From: Burkholderia thailandensis E264
Lineage (GTDB): Bacteria; Pseudomonadota; Gammaproteobacteria; Burkholderiales; Burkholderiaceae
Direction: 5' to 3'
Length of the DNA: 64,000 bases
Assembly: GCF_000012365.1 (NCBI RefSeq)
Contig: NC_007651.1
Location: forward strand, 1,488,001 to 1,552,000
The position numbers were made by a program, and so were the translations under genes. The number at the start of each line of letters is the position of its first letter. The stretch's first letter is position 1. Shown piece by piece: positions 1 through 12,291 of this stretch. The notes beneath the pieces are model-generated. The model did no database searches. It worked only from the letters and a program-made list of their open reading frames with translations, and was not told the DNA's origin.

Positions 1-1099
1 CGCTGCGCGCTCCCCAGAACGCCGCGCATTCGTTCGCGCGCACGGCCGCGGGCGCACGCGTCCAGCGCAGTCTGCCCCCGCCTGCGGCGAGGAACGGCGT
101 CGCGAACGGCCGTTTCCAGCGCTGGAAACGCACGCCGACGATTCGCTCGAGATCCTTGAACCGCTGCGCGACAGCATGCTGGAGCTCGATGCCGTCGAGC
201 ACGGCGGACAGGCTGCCCGGCGCGTGCGTCGCGGGATCGAGGTAGTGTGCGATGCGCACGAACACGACTTCGAACAGCGCGCCGAGCGTCGGGCGCGCGC
301 CACGACCGGGCAGCGCGCGGCGATCGTCGGTGAGGCCCCAGCCCGCATAGTACGGTGTCCCGAATACATGCGTGCGAACGCCGGCGAGGAGCGCGCTCAT
401 GCCCTCGGACGCGTCGACGACGTAGACGTGATCGATGTGCCGCAGCAAGTCGGCGAGCGAATACGGCGGCGCGACGAGTTGCACGCCGTGCGGCAGCGCG
501 TTCGAAGCCGCGGATAGCCAGCGGCCCGTCGCGACGTCGCCGCTTCGGATCATCCAGAATGCCGCATCCGGATGCGCGGCGCGCGCCGCCTGCATCATCG
601 CTTCGAAATCGTTCGAACGCCCGTGCGCGGACGCATGAACGTTCGCCGATGTCGTGCGTCGCTCGTCGATCAGCAGCACGCGCGTGCGGCGCGTGGCGAT
701 GTCGATCGCGACGGGCGCGCGTGCTGCGCGTCCGCGCAAATGCAATGCGTCGGCGCGCAATACGCGTTGCATCAGTGCGGCGATTTCGGGGTTGCTGCCG
801 GCGCACGGATGTGCGGCAAGCGCATCGGCGATCGCGTCGGCGAGCGCCCGAGGGCCGCTCGCGTCGGCCGGTACGCTGAACCACGAGCGCAGCGGCGCGC
901 CGCGCGCGTCGGGCGCCGCGATCGGTCCGGGCCACGCGGCGCGCGCACGGATGCCGGCGATGCGCGCGACGCGCAGCGCGGCACGCCCGCTCCAGTGATC
1001 GAGCCACAGGCAATTCGATCGGCGCGCGAGCCAGCTCGCGAGCCGTGAGCCGCGCGTAATGCCGCGCAAGTCGAATCGGGGGGCGGTGGGCGCGGCCAT
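1..1099 (-). CDS. wcbA: KpsC-like capsule Kdo-transferase, partial (C-terminus beyond the left edge)
   Basis: Reading leftward from the ATG at 1097-1099 the frame stays open to the window edge (366 codons), so the C-terminus is missing. Residues 246-259 (FGTPYYAGWGLTDD) are the signature that closes each module of KpsC. KpsC is a two-module cytoplasmic enzyme that extends a short poly-Kdo linker on lyso-phosphatidylglycerol, the anchor of ABC-exported capsules; only module one and the start of module two are visible. The earlier part of module one looks degenerate: I cannot find the HP dipeptide expected around residue 182, where the segment reads FWMIRSGDV. It follows the upstream glycosyltransferase with no gap. 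In B. pseudomallei the KpsC homologue is wcbA. Family assignment is strong; activity of this module is doubtful. Confidence 0.88.
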   Translation of the reverse strand, partial: MAAPTAPRFDLRGITRGSRLASWLARRSNCLWLDHWSGRAALRVARIAGIRARAAWPGPIAAPDARGAPLRSWFSVPADASGPRALADAIADALAAHPCAGSNPEIAALMQRVLRADALHLRGRAARAPVAIDIATRRTRVLLIDERRTTSANVHASAHGRSNDFEAMMQAARAAHPDAAFWMIRSGDVATGRWLSAASNALPHGVQLVAPPYSLADLLRHIDHVYVVDASEGMSALLAGVRTHVFGTPYYAGWGLTDDRRALPGRGARPTLGALFEVVFVRIAHYLDPATHAPGSLSAVLDGIELQHAVAQRFKDLERIVGVRFQRWKRPFATPFLAAGGGRLRWTRAPAAVRANECAAFWGARS

Positions 1100-2251
1100 C
1101 TAACCCAGCGATGCGATGAAGCGGTCGACGATATCGAAATGCGTCGCCCAGGTCGGCGCGCGAAAGCCGGCGATGCGATCGAGCTGCGCGCGCCGCTCGG
1201 GGCTGTCCGCGCGCGCGTACGCTTCGATGCGGGCGAGCCACCCGGGACCGTCGAGCGGATCAAGATAATCGGGAACGTTGGCCGCGATTTCGCGAAACAC
1301 GTGAAGCTCGCTCGCGAGCACGGGCACGTTCGACGCGAGCGCTTCGACGAGCGGCATGCCGTAGCCTTCCACGAACGACGGGAAGAGCAGCGCGCGCGCG
1401 TGCTGCAGCCATGCATGTAGTTTGTCATCCGAACAATCGGATTGCTCGATCACCGCGCCGCGCAGGCTTGCGCAACGCTCGAGCATGTCGATCACGTTTT
1501 CGCATTCCCAGCCGCGCCGGCCGATCACGACGAGTTTCGGCGCGGCGTCGCCGAGGCGTTCGACGAGCCTGCGCCACACATGCAGCATGAACCAGTGATT
1601 CTTGCGCGGCTCGATCGTGCCGAGCATCACGAAGTACGGCGACGCGAGCGGCGCGGCCCGCGCGGGTTGCGGCTCGGTGCCGCCCGCGAGCGGCGCGACG
1701 ATGGCGGGCGGCAGCGCGAGCGCCGCGTGTTTCGCCTCCTGCGCGAGCGAGTCGAGCGTCGCCTGCGAATTCGCGATGAGGCCGTCGGCGTGACGAAGGG
1801 CAGTGTGGATTCGCCTGCGGTGCACGCAGTCGACGCCCGGGCGGCTGTACTCCGCGTGCGTCAACGGAATCAGGTCGTGGACCATGAATACCGCGCGGCC
1901 GCCTCTTCGCCGCATCGCCTGGTAATAGCGCGGGTATTCCATTCCGGTGTGGCTCGTGTGCAGTAGCGTCGAGCCGGCGGGCGCGGGCCGCAGCCGGTCG
2001 ACGGTCCACGTGCGGGCGAGCAGGCGCGCGATGTAGCGCCGGTCCGGGCGCTGCGCGAGCAGCATTGCAAACGCTCGCTGCGAATCGGCTTCGCTTAGCA
2101 CGGCGGAGAAGCCGTATTCGCTCAGCATGCCGCGCGCGCGGGCGCCGTACCGCTCGACGTACGCGAGGCCGACGCGATCGACCCCCGTCGGAAGCAGCCC
2201 CTTGTAGCACCGGCTTATCAGGCGTGTGACGTCCAGGTAAATATGTGTCAC
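1100..2251 (-). CDS. wcbB: Family 4-type glycosyltransferase of the capsule cluster
   Basis: This 383-residue protein begins at a GTG codon and abuts the kpsC-like gene. The N-terminus carries a DVTRL...TGVDRV element typical of a GT4 subfamily found in capsule loci. The C-terminal nucleotide-sugar site is clear: GTIEPRKNH near residue 210, then FPSFVEGYGMPLVEAL with the two glutamates of the EX7E motif. It should add one capsule sugar at the cytoplasmic face. Donor and linkage cannot be read. By position it matches wcbB. It is read divergently from the export lipoprotein gene at 2372. Confidence 0.85.
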   Translation of the reverse strand: MTHIYLDVTRLISRCYKGLLPTGVDRVGLAYVERYGARARGMLSEYGFSAVLSEADSQRAFAMLLAQRPDRRYIARLLARTWTVDRLRPAPAGSTLLHTSHTGMEYPRYYQAMRRRGGRAVFMVHDLIPLTHAEYSRPGVDCVHRRRIHTALRHADGLIANSQATLDSLAQEAKHAALALPPAIVAPLAGGTEPQPARAAPLASPYFVMLGTIEPRKNHWFMLHVWRRLVERLGDAAPKLVVIGRRGWECENVIDMLERCASLRGAVIEQSDCSDDKLHAWLQHARALLFPSFVEGYGMPLVEALASNVPVLASELHVFREIAANVPDYLDPLDGPGWLARIEAYARADSPERRAQLDRIAGFRAPTWATHFDIVDRFIASLG

Positions 2252-2371
2252 AGGGATGCAATCTTTCGATGAGAATACGAATCGCTTGGATGATCTTTAC
2301 GCGTGCAATCGGACAACTATTCGCGCGCGGCTGGCCTTTTTCCGGAGTGCGTTTGCAATAGGAGACAGTTG
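2252..2371. promoter_or_regulatory. Divergent intergenic region, probable capsule promoters
   Basis: About 120 bp separate the leftward glycosyltransferase/kpsC pair from the rightward wcbC-like gene, so both promoters should lie here. The stretch is more AT-rich than the genes on either side. An AGGAGA ribosome site ends seven bases before the ATG at 2372. I could not fix a -35/-10 pair. Confidence 0.45.
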
Positions 2372-3640
2372 ATGCTGAAATATTCTATTGCATCTCCAAA
2401 AGTGCGACAATTTTCGCCTTCGCCTACATCTGGGGCTCAACGATACATGTCACGTTTGTCTTGCAGTGCTTCCTATGTCGCGCTTGCAGTCAGCGCAGCC
2501 TTGCTCGTAGGCTGTTCGAGCATCGCCAGCTCGGGCCCCAGCCGATTTCAGATCGATCGGGCGCCGAGCCACTCGCAGGACGAAGCCCAGGTCCGGGCGA
2601 ATCTTCCCGCCATTCAGGTTGTCGACGTGACCGACGGCGTTGCGCGTCAGCTTTACACCGAGCGTCGCCACGGCGATTTTTCCTCATTGCTCGGCAACGA
2701 TGCGCGCTTCCAGCAGCAACTCGGCGTTGGCGACACCATCGAGGTATCGATCTGGGAGGCGCCGCCCGCGACGCTGTTCGGCGTCGCGCAGACGAGCGAC
2801 GCCAAGGCGGGTGCAACCAACGCGAAGGTGACAGTGCTGCCCGATCAGGTGATCGACGGCGACGGTACGATCAACGTCCCGTTCGCCGGGCAGATCAAGG
2901 CCGTGGGCCATACGCCGGCCGAACTGCAGCGCATCATCGCGGCGCGGCTGAAGAACATCGCGCATGATCCGCAGGTGCTCGTGAAGTTGTCGCGCAATGC
3001 AACCTCCTACGTGACGATCGTCGGCGACGTCGCGAAGAGCGACCGCATGCCGTTGTCCGCGCGCGGTGAGCGGCTGCTCGATGCGCTCGCGGCGGCGGGC
3101 GGCGTGCGCCAGCCCGTCGACAAGATCACGATTCAGGTGACGCGCGGCAACGTCGTCGCGTCGCTGCCGCTCGAGTCGGTGATTCGCGATCCGCGGCAGA
3201 ACGTGCCGCTGCGCGCCGGGGACGTCGTGACGGCGCTGTTCCAGCCGTACAGCTTCACGGCGCTCGGCGCGACCGGCAAGAACGAGGAAATCAATTTCGA
3301 GGCGCAGGGCATCACGCTCGCGCAGGCGCTCGCGCGGGCGGGCGGCCTGCAGGATGCGCGCTCCGATGCAACCGGGGTCTTCATCTTCCGGCTCGAGGAC
3401 GCGAACGCGCTCAAGTGGCCGAACACGCCGGTGCGCACGACGGCCGACGGCAAGGTGCCCGTCGTCTACCGGGTGAACCTGCGCGATCCGAGTTCTTTTT
3501 TTGTCGCCCAAAGTTTCATGATGGACAACAAGGACCTGCTTTACGTATCGAACGCACCGATCGCCGAGTTGCAGAAGTTCCTGAATCTCGTGTTCTCGGT
3601 CGCGTATCCTGTCGTGACGGGCGTCCAGACCTTCAAGTAA
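2372..3640 (+). CDS. wcbC: Outer-membrane polysaccharide export lipoprotein (Wza/KpsD type)
   Basis: The protein (422 residues from this start) has a hydrophobic signal ending in a lipobox (LLVGC), then a polysaccharide export domain beginning GVGDTIEVSIWE, followed by SLBB-type beta-grasp repeats. It would form the outer-membrane channel of the ABC-type capsule exporter with the KpsE-like and Wzm/Wzt proteins encoded at 13616-16296. I chose 2372 because AGGAGA lies seven bases upstream. An ATG at 2447 would give a more ordinary lipoprotein signal but has a poor ribosome site, and the longer frame from 2303 is less likely. By position it is wcbC. Confidence 0.88.
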   Translation: MLKYSIASPKVRQFSPSPTSGAQRYMSRLSCSASYVALAVSAALLVGCSSIASSGPSRFQIDRAPSHSQDEAQVRANLPAIQVVDVTDGVARQLYTERRHGDFSSLLGNDARFQQQLGVGDTIEVSIWEAPPATLFGVAQTSDAKAGATNAKVTVLPDQVIDGDGTINVPFAGQIKAVGHTPAELQRIIAARLKNIAHDPQVLVKLSRNATSYVTIVGDVAKSDRMPLSARGERLLDALAAAGGVRQPVDKITIQVTRGNVVASLPLESVIRDPRQNVPLRAGDVVTALFQPYSFTALGATGKNEEINFEAQGITLAQALARAGGLQDARSDATGVFIFRLEDANALKWPNTPVRTTADGKVPVVYRVNLRDPSSFFVAQSFMMDNKDLLYVSNAPIAELQKFLNLVFSVAYPVVTGVQTFK

Positions 3641-3903
3641 GTATGTAACGCGCGCGACGCGGCGGCCGTAGGTGCCGACGCCGTTTGCGGCGCGCGCGAT
3701 GCGAACGGCCCGTTTGGCATCAGCAGCGGGCGGCGACGATATGGCAACGCGTTGGACGGAGGACGTACGGCGGTCCGAATGCGCGAGGCCTCGGGGCGTT
3801 CGTCGCAATGCGCGGCCGTCGGGGCCGGGCGGCAAGCGAGCCTGCACGTCATGATCAGCATCTATCCAGAGCAGAGAGCAGCACGCTTCGAGTTCATGGT
3901 CCG

Positions 3904-6165
3904 ATGATTACTTCTTACGCACAAAATTTCGAAGACGTGATGTTGTGGCGCGCGCTCGCGCATGTCGAGCACGGCTTCTACATCGATATCGGCGCGCAGG
4001 ACCCGCGCGTCGATTCCGTCAGCCTCCTTTTCTACGAGCGCGGCTGGCGCGGTATTCACGTCGAGCCCGTGCCGCGCTACGCCGAAGCGCTGCGGCAGCA
4101 CCGGCCGGACGAGACCGTGATTCAGGCGGCCGTCGCGAATCAGAACGACGTTTTACGGTTTTACGAAATTCCGGGGACCGGCATTTCGACCGCAGCCCCG
4201 GACATTGCCGCCCAGCATCGCGAGCGCGGCTTCGAGTCGCGCGAAATCGTCGTGCCGTGCACGACGCTCGAATCGATCTTCGAATTGGGCGCGGGCCGCG
4301 ACATTCATTGGCTGAAGATCGACGTCGAAGGATTCGAGCGGCAGGTGCTCGAGAGCTGGAACGGCGCGAGCGAGCGCCCGTGGATCGTCGTCGTCGAAAG
4401 CACATGGCCGATGACGCAGATCGAGCGCCATGACGAATGGGAATCGACGCTCGTCGGGCTTGGGTATTGCGCGGTCTATTTTGACGGCTTAAACAGATAT
4501 TACGTTTCGGAGCGGCACGGCGAGCTCAAGCAGGCGTTTCATGCGCCGCCGAACGTATTCGACGATTTCGCGCTGAGCGGCGAATCGAATGCGCCATTTC
4601 ATCGCCAAATCGTCGAGCGCGATCGGGCGGCGCTCGATGCGGCCCAGGCCGAATTGCGGCGGCTCGACGAGGATAGCCGGGCGCGCATTCTCGCGCTGAA
4701 CGACGAACTCGAATCGGCGAGCGCGCGCAGCGCAGAGCAGGCGCGCGTGACGCTGGAAAAGGCGGTGGCGGCCGAGCAGGCATTCCGTCAGCAGGAGCAG
4801 CAATGGGCGGCTCGCGACCGGGAGCGATCGTACGAGCATGCCTTACTCCGGACAAAATTGGAGGATACGCTCAAGAGTGCGGTGCTGCGCGAGCAGGATG
4901 CGCGGCGGCAACTGCTCGAAGCGTCCGCGAAGGCCGACGCTGCACTCGCTGCGCAGGCAAGCGAGCATGCGCGGCGAGAGCGCGAATGGCAGGCGGCGCG
5001 CGTCGAGCACGAGCGCCGTCTCGCCGATGCGATGCAGAGTGCGCAGAGCGAGATTCGCTTGCATTCGGAAGCGCTGCGGCAGCGCGATGCGCAAACCGAG
5101 GACAAGCTTGCGCGGCAAGCGCTGTCGCTTCGTAAGGAAGCGGAGGCGGAGCGTTCGCGGCTCGCGGCGGTTCATGCGCTGACGCTCGCGGAGCTGCGCC
5201 GTGCGCACCTGGATGAACGCGAGACGCAGCGCGCGGCCGTCGAGCGTTTGCAGGCGGCGCGCGCGGCGCTCGAGATGCGGCACGAAGTCTTCGTACGCGA
5301 TCTGGAGCAGGAAAAAACAACATTGGCCCAGCGATACGAGAATTTGCTGCGAGAATCCGAAGGGCAGCGGATTCGTCGCGAGCAGCAGGCGGCAAGCGAT
5401 TTATCGTTCTTGCAGTCGCGGCTCGACCGGCGCAACGGCGAATACGACGAGCTGAGATCGAAGTACGAGGCCGAAGCCGATGCCCATGCGCGTCACGCTC
5501 ACGCGCTCGCCGAGCGGAACGCGGAATACCTGTGGGAAGGATATCGCCTCGGGCGTGCGGAGCGGGCGCGAGGCTGGTTTGCGAGAGCGTTTTCCTTCGT
5601 GGGCCGCGGCCCGAAGCTCGACGTGCGCTATCTCGCGGCGCCGATCGAAGCGAAGTGCGACGCGGCTTCGGCGAAACATCGTGTGGATCGCATGAAAATG
5701 TTGAAAATAAATTTCCAGCCGGAATTCGTCGTTCGGGAAGACGGGAAGTACAACCTCGACGATTTTCTTTCGCTGCACGACAGGAATTTCGTGCGTGCCG
5801 CGTATCTCGCGCTGTTGAACCGCGAACCGGACGAATACGGCGAGCGGCACTATCTGAGCCGCGTCAGGGCGGGCGTGAGCAAGATTCAGATCCTGTCGGA
5901 CATCCAGAAATCGAAAGAGGCCCGCAAGCGCGGCGCGAAGATCGCGCATCTGAAGGGCGCGGTCTTCGTGAACAAGCTGTTCGGCATTCCCGTGATCGGC
6001 GGCCTGATTCAGGGCACGTGTTTCTTTTTCAGCGTGAATCGTCACCTGAAGGATCTCCGCGCGCTCGAAAATCACTTGATCCGGATGGGAGAGGAGATGC
6101 AGCAGCACTATCAGGGCTACGTGGAATCGTCGATCAAATCGCAAGGAACGGGGAGCGGCAAATGA
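3904..6165 (+). CDS. FkbM-family methyltransferase with long coiled coil and DUF4214-like C-terminus
   Basis: This 753-residue protein has three parts. Residues 1-220 are an FkbM-type SAM methyltransferase: FYIDIGAQDP is the SAM loop and HWLKIDVEGFE the FkbM motif. Residues about 235-545 are highly charged and rich in Ala, Glu, Arg and Gln with heptad spacing, a long coiled coil. Residues about 618-680 resemble DUF4214 (AAYLALLNREPDEYG), a domain common in polysaccharide-modifying proteins, followed by one hydrophobic stretch (FGIPVIGGLIQG). The likely job is O-methylation of the growing capsule, with the coiled coil acting as a scaffold or length ruler, as in WbdD-like chain terminators; that is inference. 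The 263 bp before the ATG hold no convincing gene. Its stop overlaps the next start (ATGA). Confidence 0.82.
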   Translation: MITSYAQNFEDVMLWRALAHVEHGFYIDIGAQDPRVDSVSLLFYERGWRGIHVEPVPRYAEALRQHRPDETVIQAAVANQNDVLRFYEIPGTGISTAAPDIAAQHRERGFESREIVVPCTTLESIFELGAGRDIHWLKIDVEGFERQVLESWNGASERPWIVVVESTWPMTQIERHDEWESTLVGLGYCAVYFDGLNRYYVSERHGELKQAFHAPPNVFDDFALSGESNAPFHRQIVERDRAALDAAQAELRRLDEDSRARILALNDELESASARSAEQARVTLEKAVAAEQAFRQQEQQWAARDRERSYEHALLRTKLEDTLKSAVLREQDARRQLLEASAKADAALAAQASEHARREREWQAARVEHERRLADAMQSAQSEIRLHSEALRQRDAQTEDKLARQALSLRKEAEAERSRLAAVHALTLAELRRAHLDERETQRAAVERLQAARAALEMRHEVFVRDLEQEKTTLAQRYENLLRESEGQRIRREQQAASDLSFLQSRLDRRNGEYDELRSKYEAEADAHARHAHALAERNAEYLWEGYRLGRAERARGWFARAFSFVGRGPKLDVRYLAAPIEAKCDAASAKHRVDRMKMLKINFQPEFVVREDGKYNLDDFLSLHDRNFVRAAYLALLNREPDEYGERHYLSRVRAGVSKIQILSDIQKSKEARKRGAKIAHLKGAVFVNKLFGIPVIGGLIQGTCFFFSVNRHLKDLRALENHLIRMGEEMQQHYQGYVESSIKSQGTGSGK

Positions 6166-7400
6166 AGATCCTGACGCTCAGCACGTATCCCATCGGAACG
6201 CCTGCGCACGGCGGCCAGCATCGAGTGGCGAACATCGTGCGGGTGCTGCGCGACGCGGGGCACCGGGTGCAGACGGCCGGCGTGCTCGGCAGCGACCAGT
6301 ACGCGCCGGAAGAAGGTTTCTGCCCGTATCCCGGACATGAGCCGATGCGCGAGTACATCGACAATCCGCTGCTGATGGAGGACTGGGCGATCGGCCGCCT
6401 GTTCGCGGACGACCGCGGCGCGTACGACTCGCTCGCGAGCCTGATCGAACCGGACCCGGATCTGATCCTGATCGAGAACCCGTGGCTTTTCGATTTCGCG
6501 AAACGTTTCGTGTCCGAAAGAAAGTTGAGCAAGACCGTGCTCCTCTACAGCTCGGAGAACATCGAGAGCCAGCTTCGCCACGACATCGTCGCGCAATATC
6601 TGAACCTCGACGCCGCGGCGAAGGCGCGTGAGCTGATCCTCGAGACCGAACTGAAGGCGCTGCGCGAAGCGCACGGCGTGTGCGGCGTGTCGCGGGAGGA
6701 CCTCGCGTGGATGCAGACTCGCACGTCGGCGAAGTGCGTCCTCGCGCAGAACGGCGTCGCGCGCCGCACGACGACGGCCGAGGGTCTCGCGCAGGCGAAC
6801 CGGATCGCGCAGCATCGCAAGGTCGCGTTGCTGTGCGGCTCCGCGCATCCGCCCAACATCACCGGCTTCTTCGAGATGTTCGGCTCGGGTGTCGGCTGCA
6901 TCGCGCCGGACGAGTCGCTCGTGCTCGTCGGCGGCGTCGGCCCCTCGATCGTCGCGGATCCGCGCTTTCATCGCACGGCGGGCCTCGCGCGCGCGACGAT
7001 CTCCGCGGGCGTCGTATCCGAGGAGTGCCTGCAGGGCCTGCTTTCGATCGCGCACACGATCATCCTGCCGATCACGCATGGCGGCGGCACCAATCTGAAG
7101 ACGGCCGAGGCGCTGTGGGCCGGCAAGAACATCGTGGCGACGTCGGTTGCGATGCGCGGCTTCGATGCATTCGCGAACGCGCGCGGCGTATCGATCGCCG
7201 ACGACAGCCGCGGCTTCGTCGCCGCGCTGCGCGAATCGATGGCCGCGCCGCCGTTGCGGCTCACGCACGACGAGCGTGCCGCGCGCGCATCGGTGCTGTG
7301 GGACGAGACGCTGCGCGGGCTCGTCGACTACGTCGCGGGCCTCGCGCCGCGCGCGTCGTCCGCGCCGAAGCCGCAGCGCGAATTGCAAAGCCAGAGCTGA
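6162..7400 (+). CDS. Family 4-like glycosyltransferase
   Basis: The 412-residue protein starts inside the stop of the FkbM gene (ATGA overlap), so the two are probably translationally coupled. It opens with MKILTLSTYPIG and a GGQHRV loop, the acceptor-side Rossmann start of GT-B enzymes. The C-terminal half carries LPITHGGGTNLKTAEAL, the donor phosphate/ribose site of GT4/GT1-like enzymes. It would transfer one sugar of the capsule repeat. Substrate unknown. Confidence 0.82.
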   Translation: MKILTLSTYPIGTPAHGGQHRVANIVRVLRDAGHRVQTAGVLGSDQYAPEEGFCPYPGHEPMREYIDNPLLMEDWAIGRLFADDRGAYDSLASLIEPDPDLILIENPWLFDFAKRFVSERKLSKTVLLYSSENIESQLRHDIVAQYLNLDAAAKARELILETELKALREAHGVCGVSREDLAWMQTRTSAKCVLAQNGVARRTTTAEGLAQANRIAQHRKVALLCGSAHPPNITGFFEMFGSGVGCIAPDESLVLVGGVGPSIVADPRFHRTAGLARATISAGVVSEECLQGLLSIAHTIILPITHGGGTNLKTAEALWAGKNIVATSVAMRGFDAFANARGVSIADDSRGFVAALRESMAAPPLRLTHDERAARASVLWDETLRGLVDYVAGLAPRASSAPKPQRELQSQS

Positions 7401-7480
7401 AGCACGCAGACCGTGCCGATTCGCCACGACGCCGCCGGTTCGCGGGCGGCGGCATCCGGTAGTGAACCCAAGGATCACGC

Positions 7481-10278
<2,798 letters not shown>

Positions 10279-10281
10279 TTT

Positions 10282-11175
10282 ATGGCAAAAGTTCTGATTA
10301 CCGGGATCGGCGGCTTCACCGGGCGGTATCTCGCCCGGCGGCTGACGCAGAGCGGGCACGACGTGTGCGGCATCGTCCATCGGACGGGCGTCGAGCTCGA
10401 ATGGCGCGCGCACGTCGCGGATCTGCTCGATCGCGGCCAGCTCGCGGAAGTCTTCGAGCGAGAACGGCCCGATGCGCTCGTGCATCTGGCCGCGATCGCA
10501 TTCGTCGCGCACGACGACGCGAGCGCGATCTATCAAACCAACGTCGTCGGTACACGGAACCTGCTCGATGCGCTGGCGTCGTCGTCTCACGCGCCGCGCT
10601 CGGTGCTGCTCGCGAGCAGCGCCAACGTTTACGGCAACACCGATCGCGAATGGATCGACGAGTCGGTGCCGCCCGCGCCCGCGAACGATTACGCGGTCAG
10701 CAAGCTGTCGATGGAGTTCGTCGCGAAGCTCTGGTGCGACCGGTTGCCGATCGTCGTCGCGCGGCCGTTCAACTACACGGGCGTCGGTCAGGCGGCCAAT
10801 TTCCTGCTGCCGAAGATCGTGTCGCACTTTCGCTCGCGCGCGCCCGTGCTCGAACTCGGCAATCTCGACGTGATTCGCGATTTCTCGGACGTGCGCGCGG
10901 TGGCCGCCGCCTATGAGAAGCTCATCGGCGGCGCGTTCGCCGGCGAGACGTTCAATGTGTGCTCGGGCGTCGGTTATTCGCTGCAGGACGTGCTCGCGAT
11001 GGCCGAGGAACTGACGGGCTACCGGCCTGAAATTCGCGTCAATCCGAATTTCGTGCGCGCGAACGAAGTTCGCAAGCTGATCGGCAACGGCGCGAAGCTG
11101 CGTGACGCGATCGGCGAGCCGCTGGCGATCCCGCTGCGCGACACGCTCGCCTGGATGCTGGAGCGTACCGCTTGA
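10282..11175 (+). CDS. rmd: GDP-6-deoxy-hexose reductase (Rmd-like SDR)
   Basis: A 297-residue extended SDR with an NAD(P) loop TGIGGFTGRYLARRL, a serine-rich strand LLASSANVYG and the catalytic YAVSK. It lies three bases after gmd and should reduce the 4-keto group of the Gmd product, giving GDP-D-rhamnose. A GDP-fucose-synthase-like outcome would need 3,5-epimerase features, and the protein looks closer to Rmd. It could instead correspond to wcbJ, the equivalent reductase of the heptose pathway. Its TGA overlaps the TTG start of the following glycosyltransferase. Confidence 0.85.
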   Translation: MAKVLITGIGGFTGRYLARRLTQSGHDVCGIVHRTGVELEWRAHVADLLDRGQLAEVFERERPDALVHLAAIAFVAHDDASAIYQTNVVGTRNLLDALASSSHAPRSVLLASSANVYGNTDREWIDESVPPAPANDYAVSKLSMEFVAKLWCDRLPIVVARPFNYTGVGQAANFLLPKIVSHFRSRAPVLELGNLDVIRDFSDVRAVAAAYEKLIGGAFAGETFNVCSGVGYSLQDVLAMAEELTGYRPEIRVNPNFVRANEVRKLIGNGAKLRDAIGEPLAIPLRDTLAWMLERTA

Positions 11176-12290
11176 AGCTGATTCTCGCGGTGGACGCGAT
11201 CGTGCCGCCGCTGACCGGAATCGGGCGCTATACGTGGGAGCTCGCGAAGCACTATTCGATGCCGGACAGCGGGCTCGAGTCGATTCGCTATTTCTTCGCG
11301 GGCCAGTGGGTCGGCGATCCGCGACTCTTGCTCGATGGGCCGCCGAGAGGGCGCGCCGCGCGCCGCAAAGGCTGGTGGCCGCGCGTGTCGGCCGGCTTGC
11401 GCCAGTGGCGCGAGCAGCGCGCGATTCGTGGGCACGTGTTTCATACCCCCAACTATTTCTTGCCGGACTGGGTCGAGGGCGGCGTCGTCACCGTGCACGA
11501 CCTGTCGGTCTTGAAGTATCCGGAAACACATCCGGTCGAGCGTATCCGCCACTTCGAGCGCGGCTTCGCGTCGACGCTCGCGCGCGCCGCGCACATCATC
11601 ACGGATTCCGAAGCGATTCGTCGCGAGGTGGCCGACCGCTTCGGCTGGCCGCTCGCGCAGATCACGTCGGTGCGCCTCGGTGTGGCGCCGGAATTCGGGC
11701 GCCGCGAGCGCGCGCCGCTCGTCGGGCCGCTCGCGCAATATGGTCTCGCGCCCGGCGCCTATACGCTGTGCGTGTCGACGCTCGAACCGCGCAAGCGGAT
11801 CGACGCGCTGCTCGCCGCCTATGCGGCGCTGCCGGCGGCGCTGCGCGCGCGCTACCCGCTCGTGCTCGCCGGCAGCGAGGGCTGGCTGAGCGATGCGTTG
11901 CGCGAGGGCATTGCGCGCGGCGAACGGCAAGGGTGGCTGCGCTATCTCGGCTTCGTGCCGGAAGCGGCGTTGCCGCTGTTGTACGCGGGCGCGCACGCAT
12001 TCTTTTTTCCGTCGCGCTACGAAGGATTCGGGCTGCCCGTGCTCGAAGCGCTCGCGAGCGGCGTGCCGACGCTCACATCGAACTGCTCGTCGCTGCCGGA
12101 GGTCGCGGGCGGCGCCGCGTGGCTCGTCGAGCCGGGCGATCACGACGCGTTGCGAGCCGGCATCGAGCATGTGATGTGCGACGAACCATGGCGGGCGGCG
12201 GCGATCGAGCGGGGGCTCGAGGTCGCGAGCGAAACGACGTGGGCGCAGTGCGCGCGCCGAACGCTCGACGTATGCCGCCGCTTCGCGTGA
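11172..12290 (+). CDS. Family 4 glycosyltransferase
   Basis: A 372-residue GT-B transferase that starts at a TTG codon overlapping the stop of rmd (TTGA). The N-terminus has DAIVPPLTGIGRYTWEL, the glycine loop of GT4 enzymes; VSTLEPRKRID begins the C-terminal Rossmann fold; FFPSRYEGFGLPVLEAL is the EX7E donor site. It resembles mannosyl- or rhamnosyltransferases of D-rhamnan-type O-polysaccharide loci, which fits the preceding gmd/rmd pair, but the donor is inferred. It ends one base before the stop of the convergent gene at 12292. Confidence 0.85.
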   Translation: MKLILAVDAIVPPLTGIGRYTWELAKHYSMPDSGLESIRYFFAGQWVGDPRLLLDGPPRGRAARRKGWWPRVSAGLRQWREQRAIRGHVFHTPNYFLPDWVEGGVVTVHDLSVLKYPETHPVERIRHFERGFASTLARAAHIITDSEAIRREVADRFGWPLAQITSVRLGVAPEFGRRERAPLVGPLAQYGLAPGAYTLCVSTLEPRKRIDALLAAYAALPAALRARYPLVLAGSEGWLSDALREGIARGERQGWLRYLGFVPEAALPLLYAGAHAFFFPSRYEGFGLPVLEALASGVPTLTSNCSSLPEVAGGAAWLVEPGDHDALRAGIEHVMCDEPWRAAAIERGLEVASETTWAQCARRTLDVCRRFA

Positions 12291-12291
12291 A

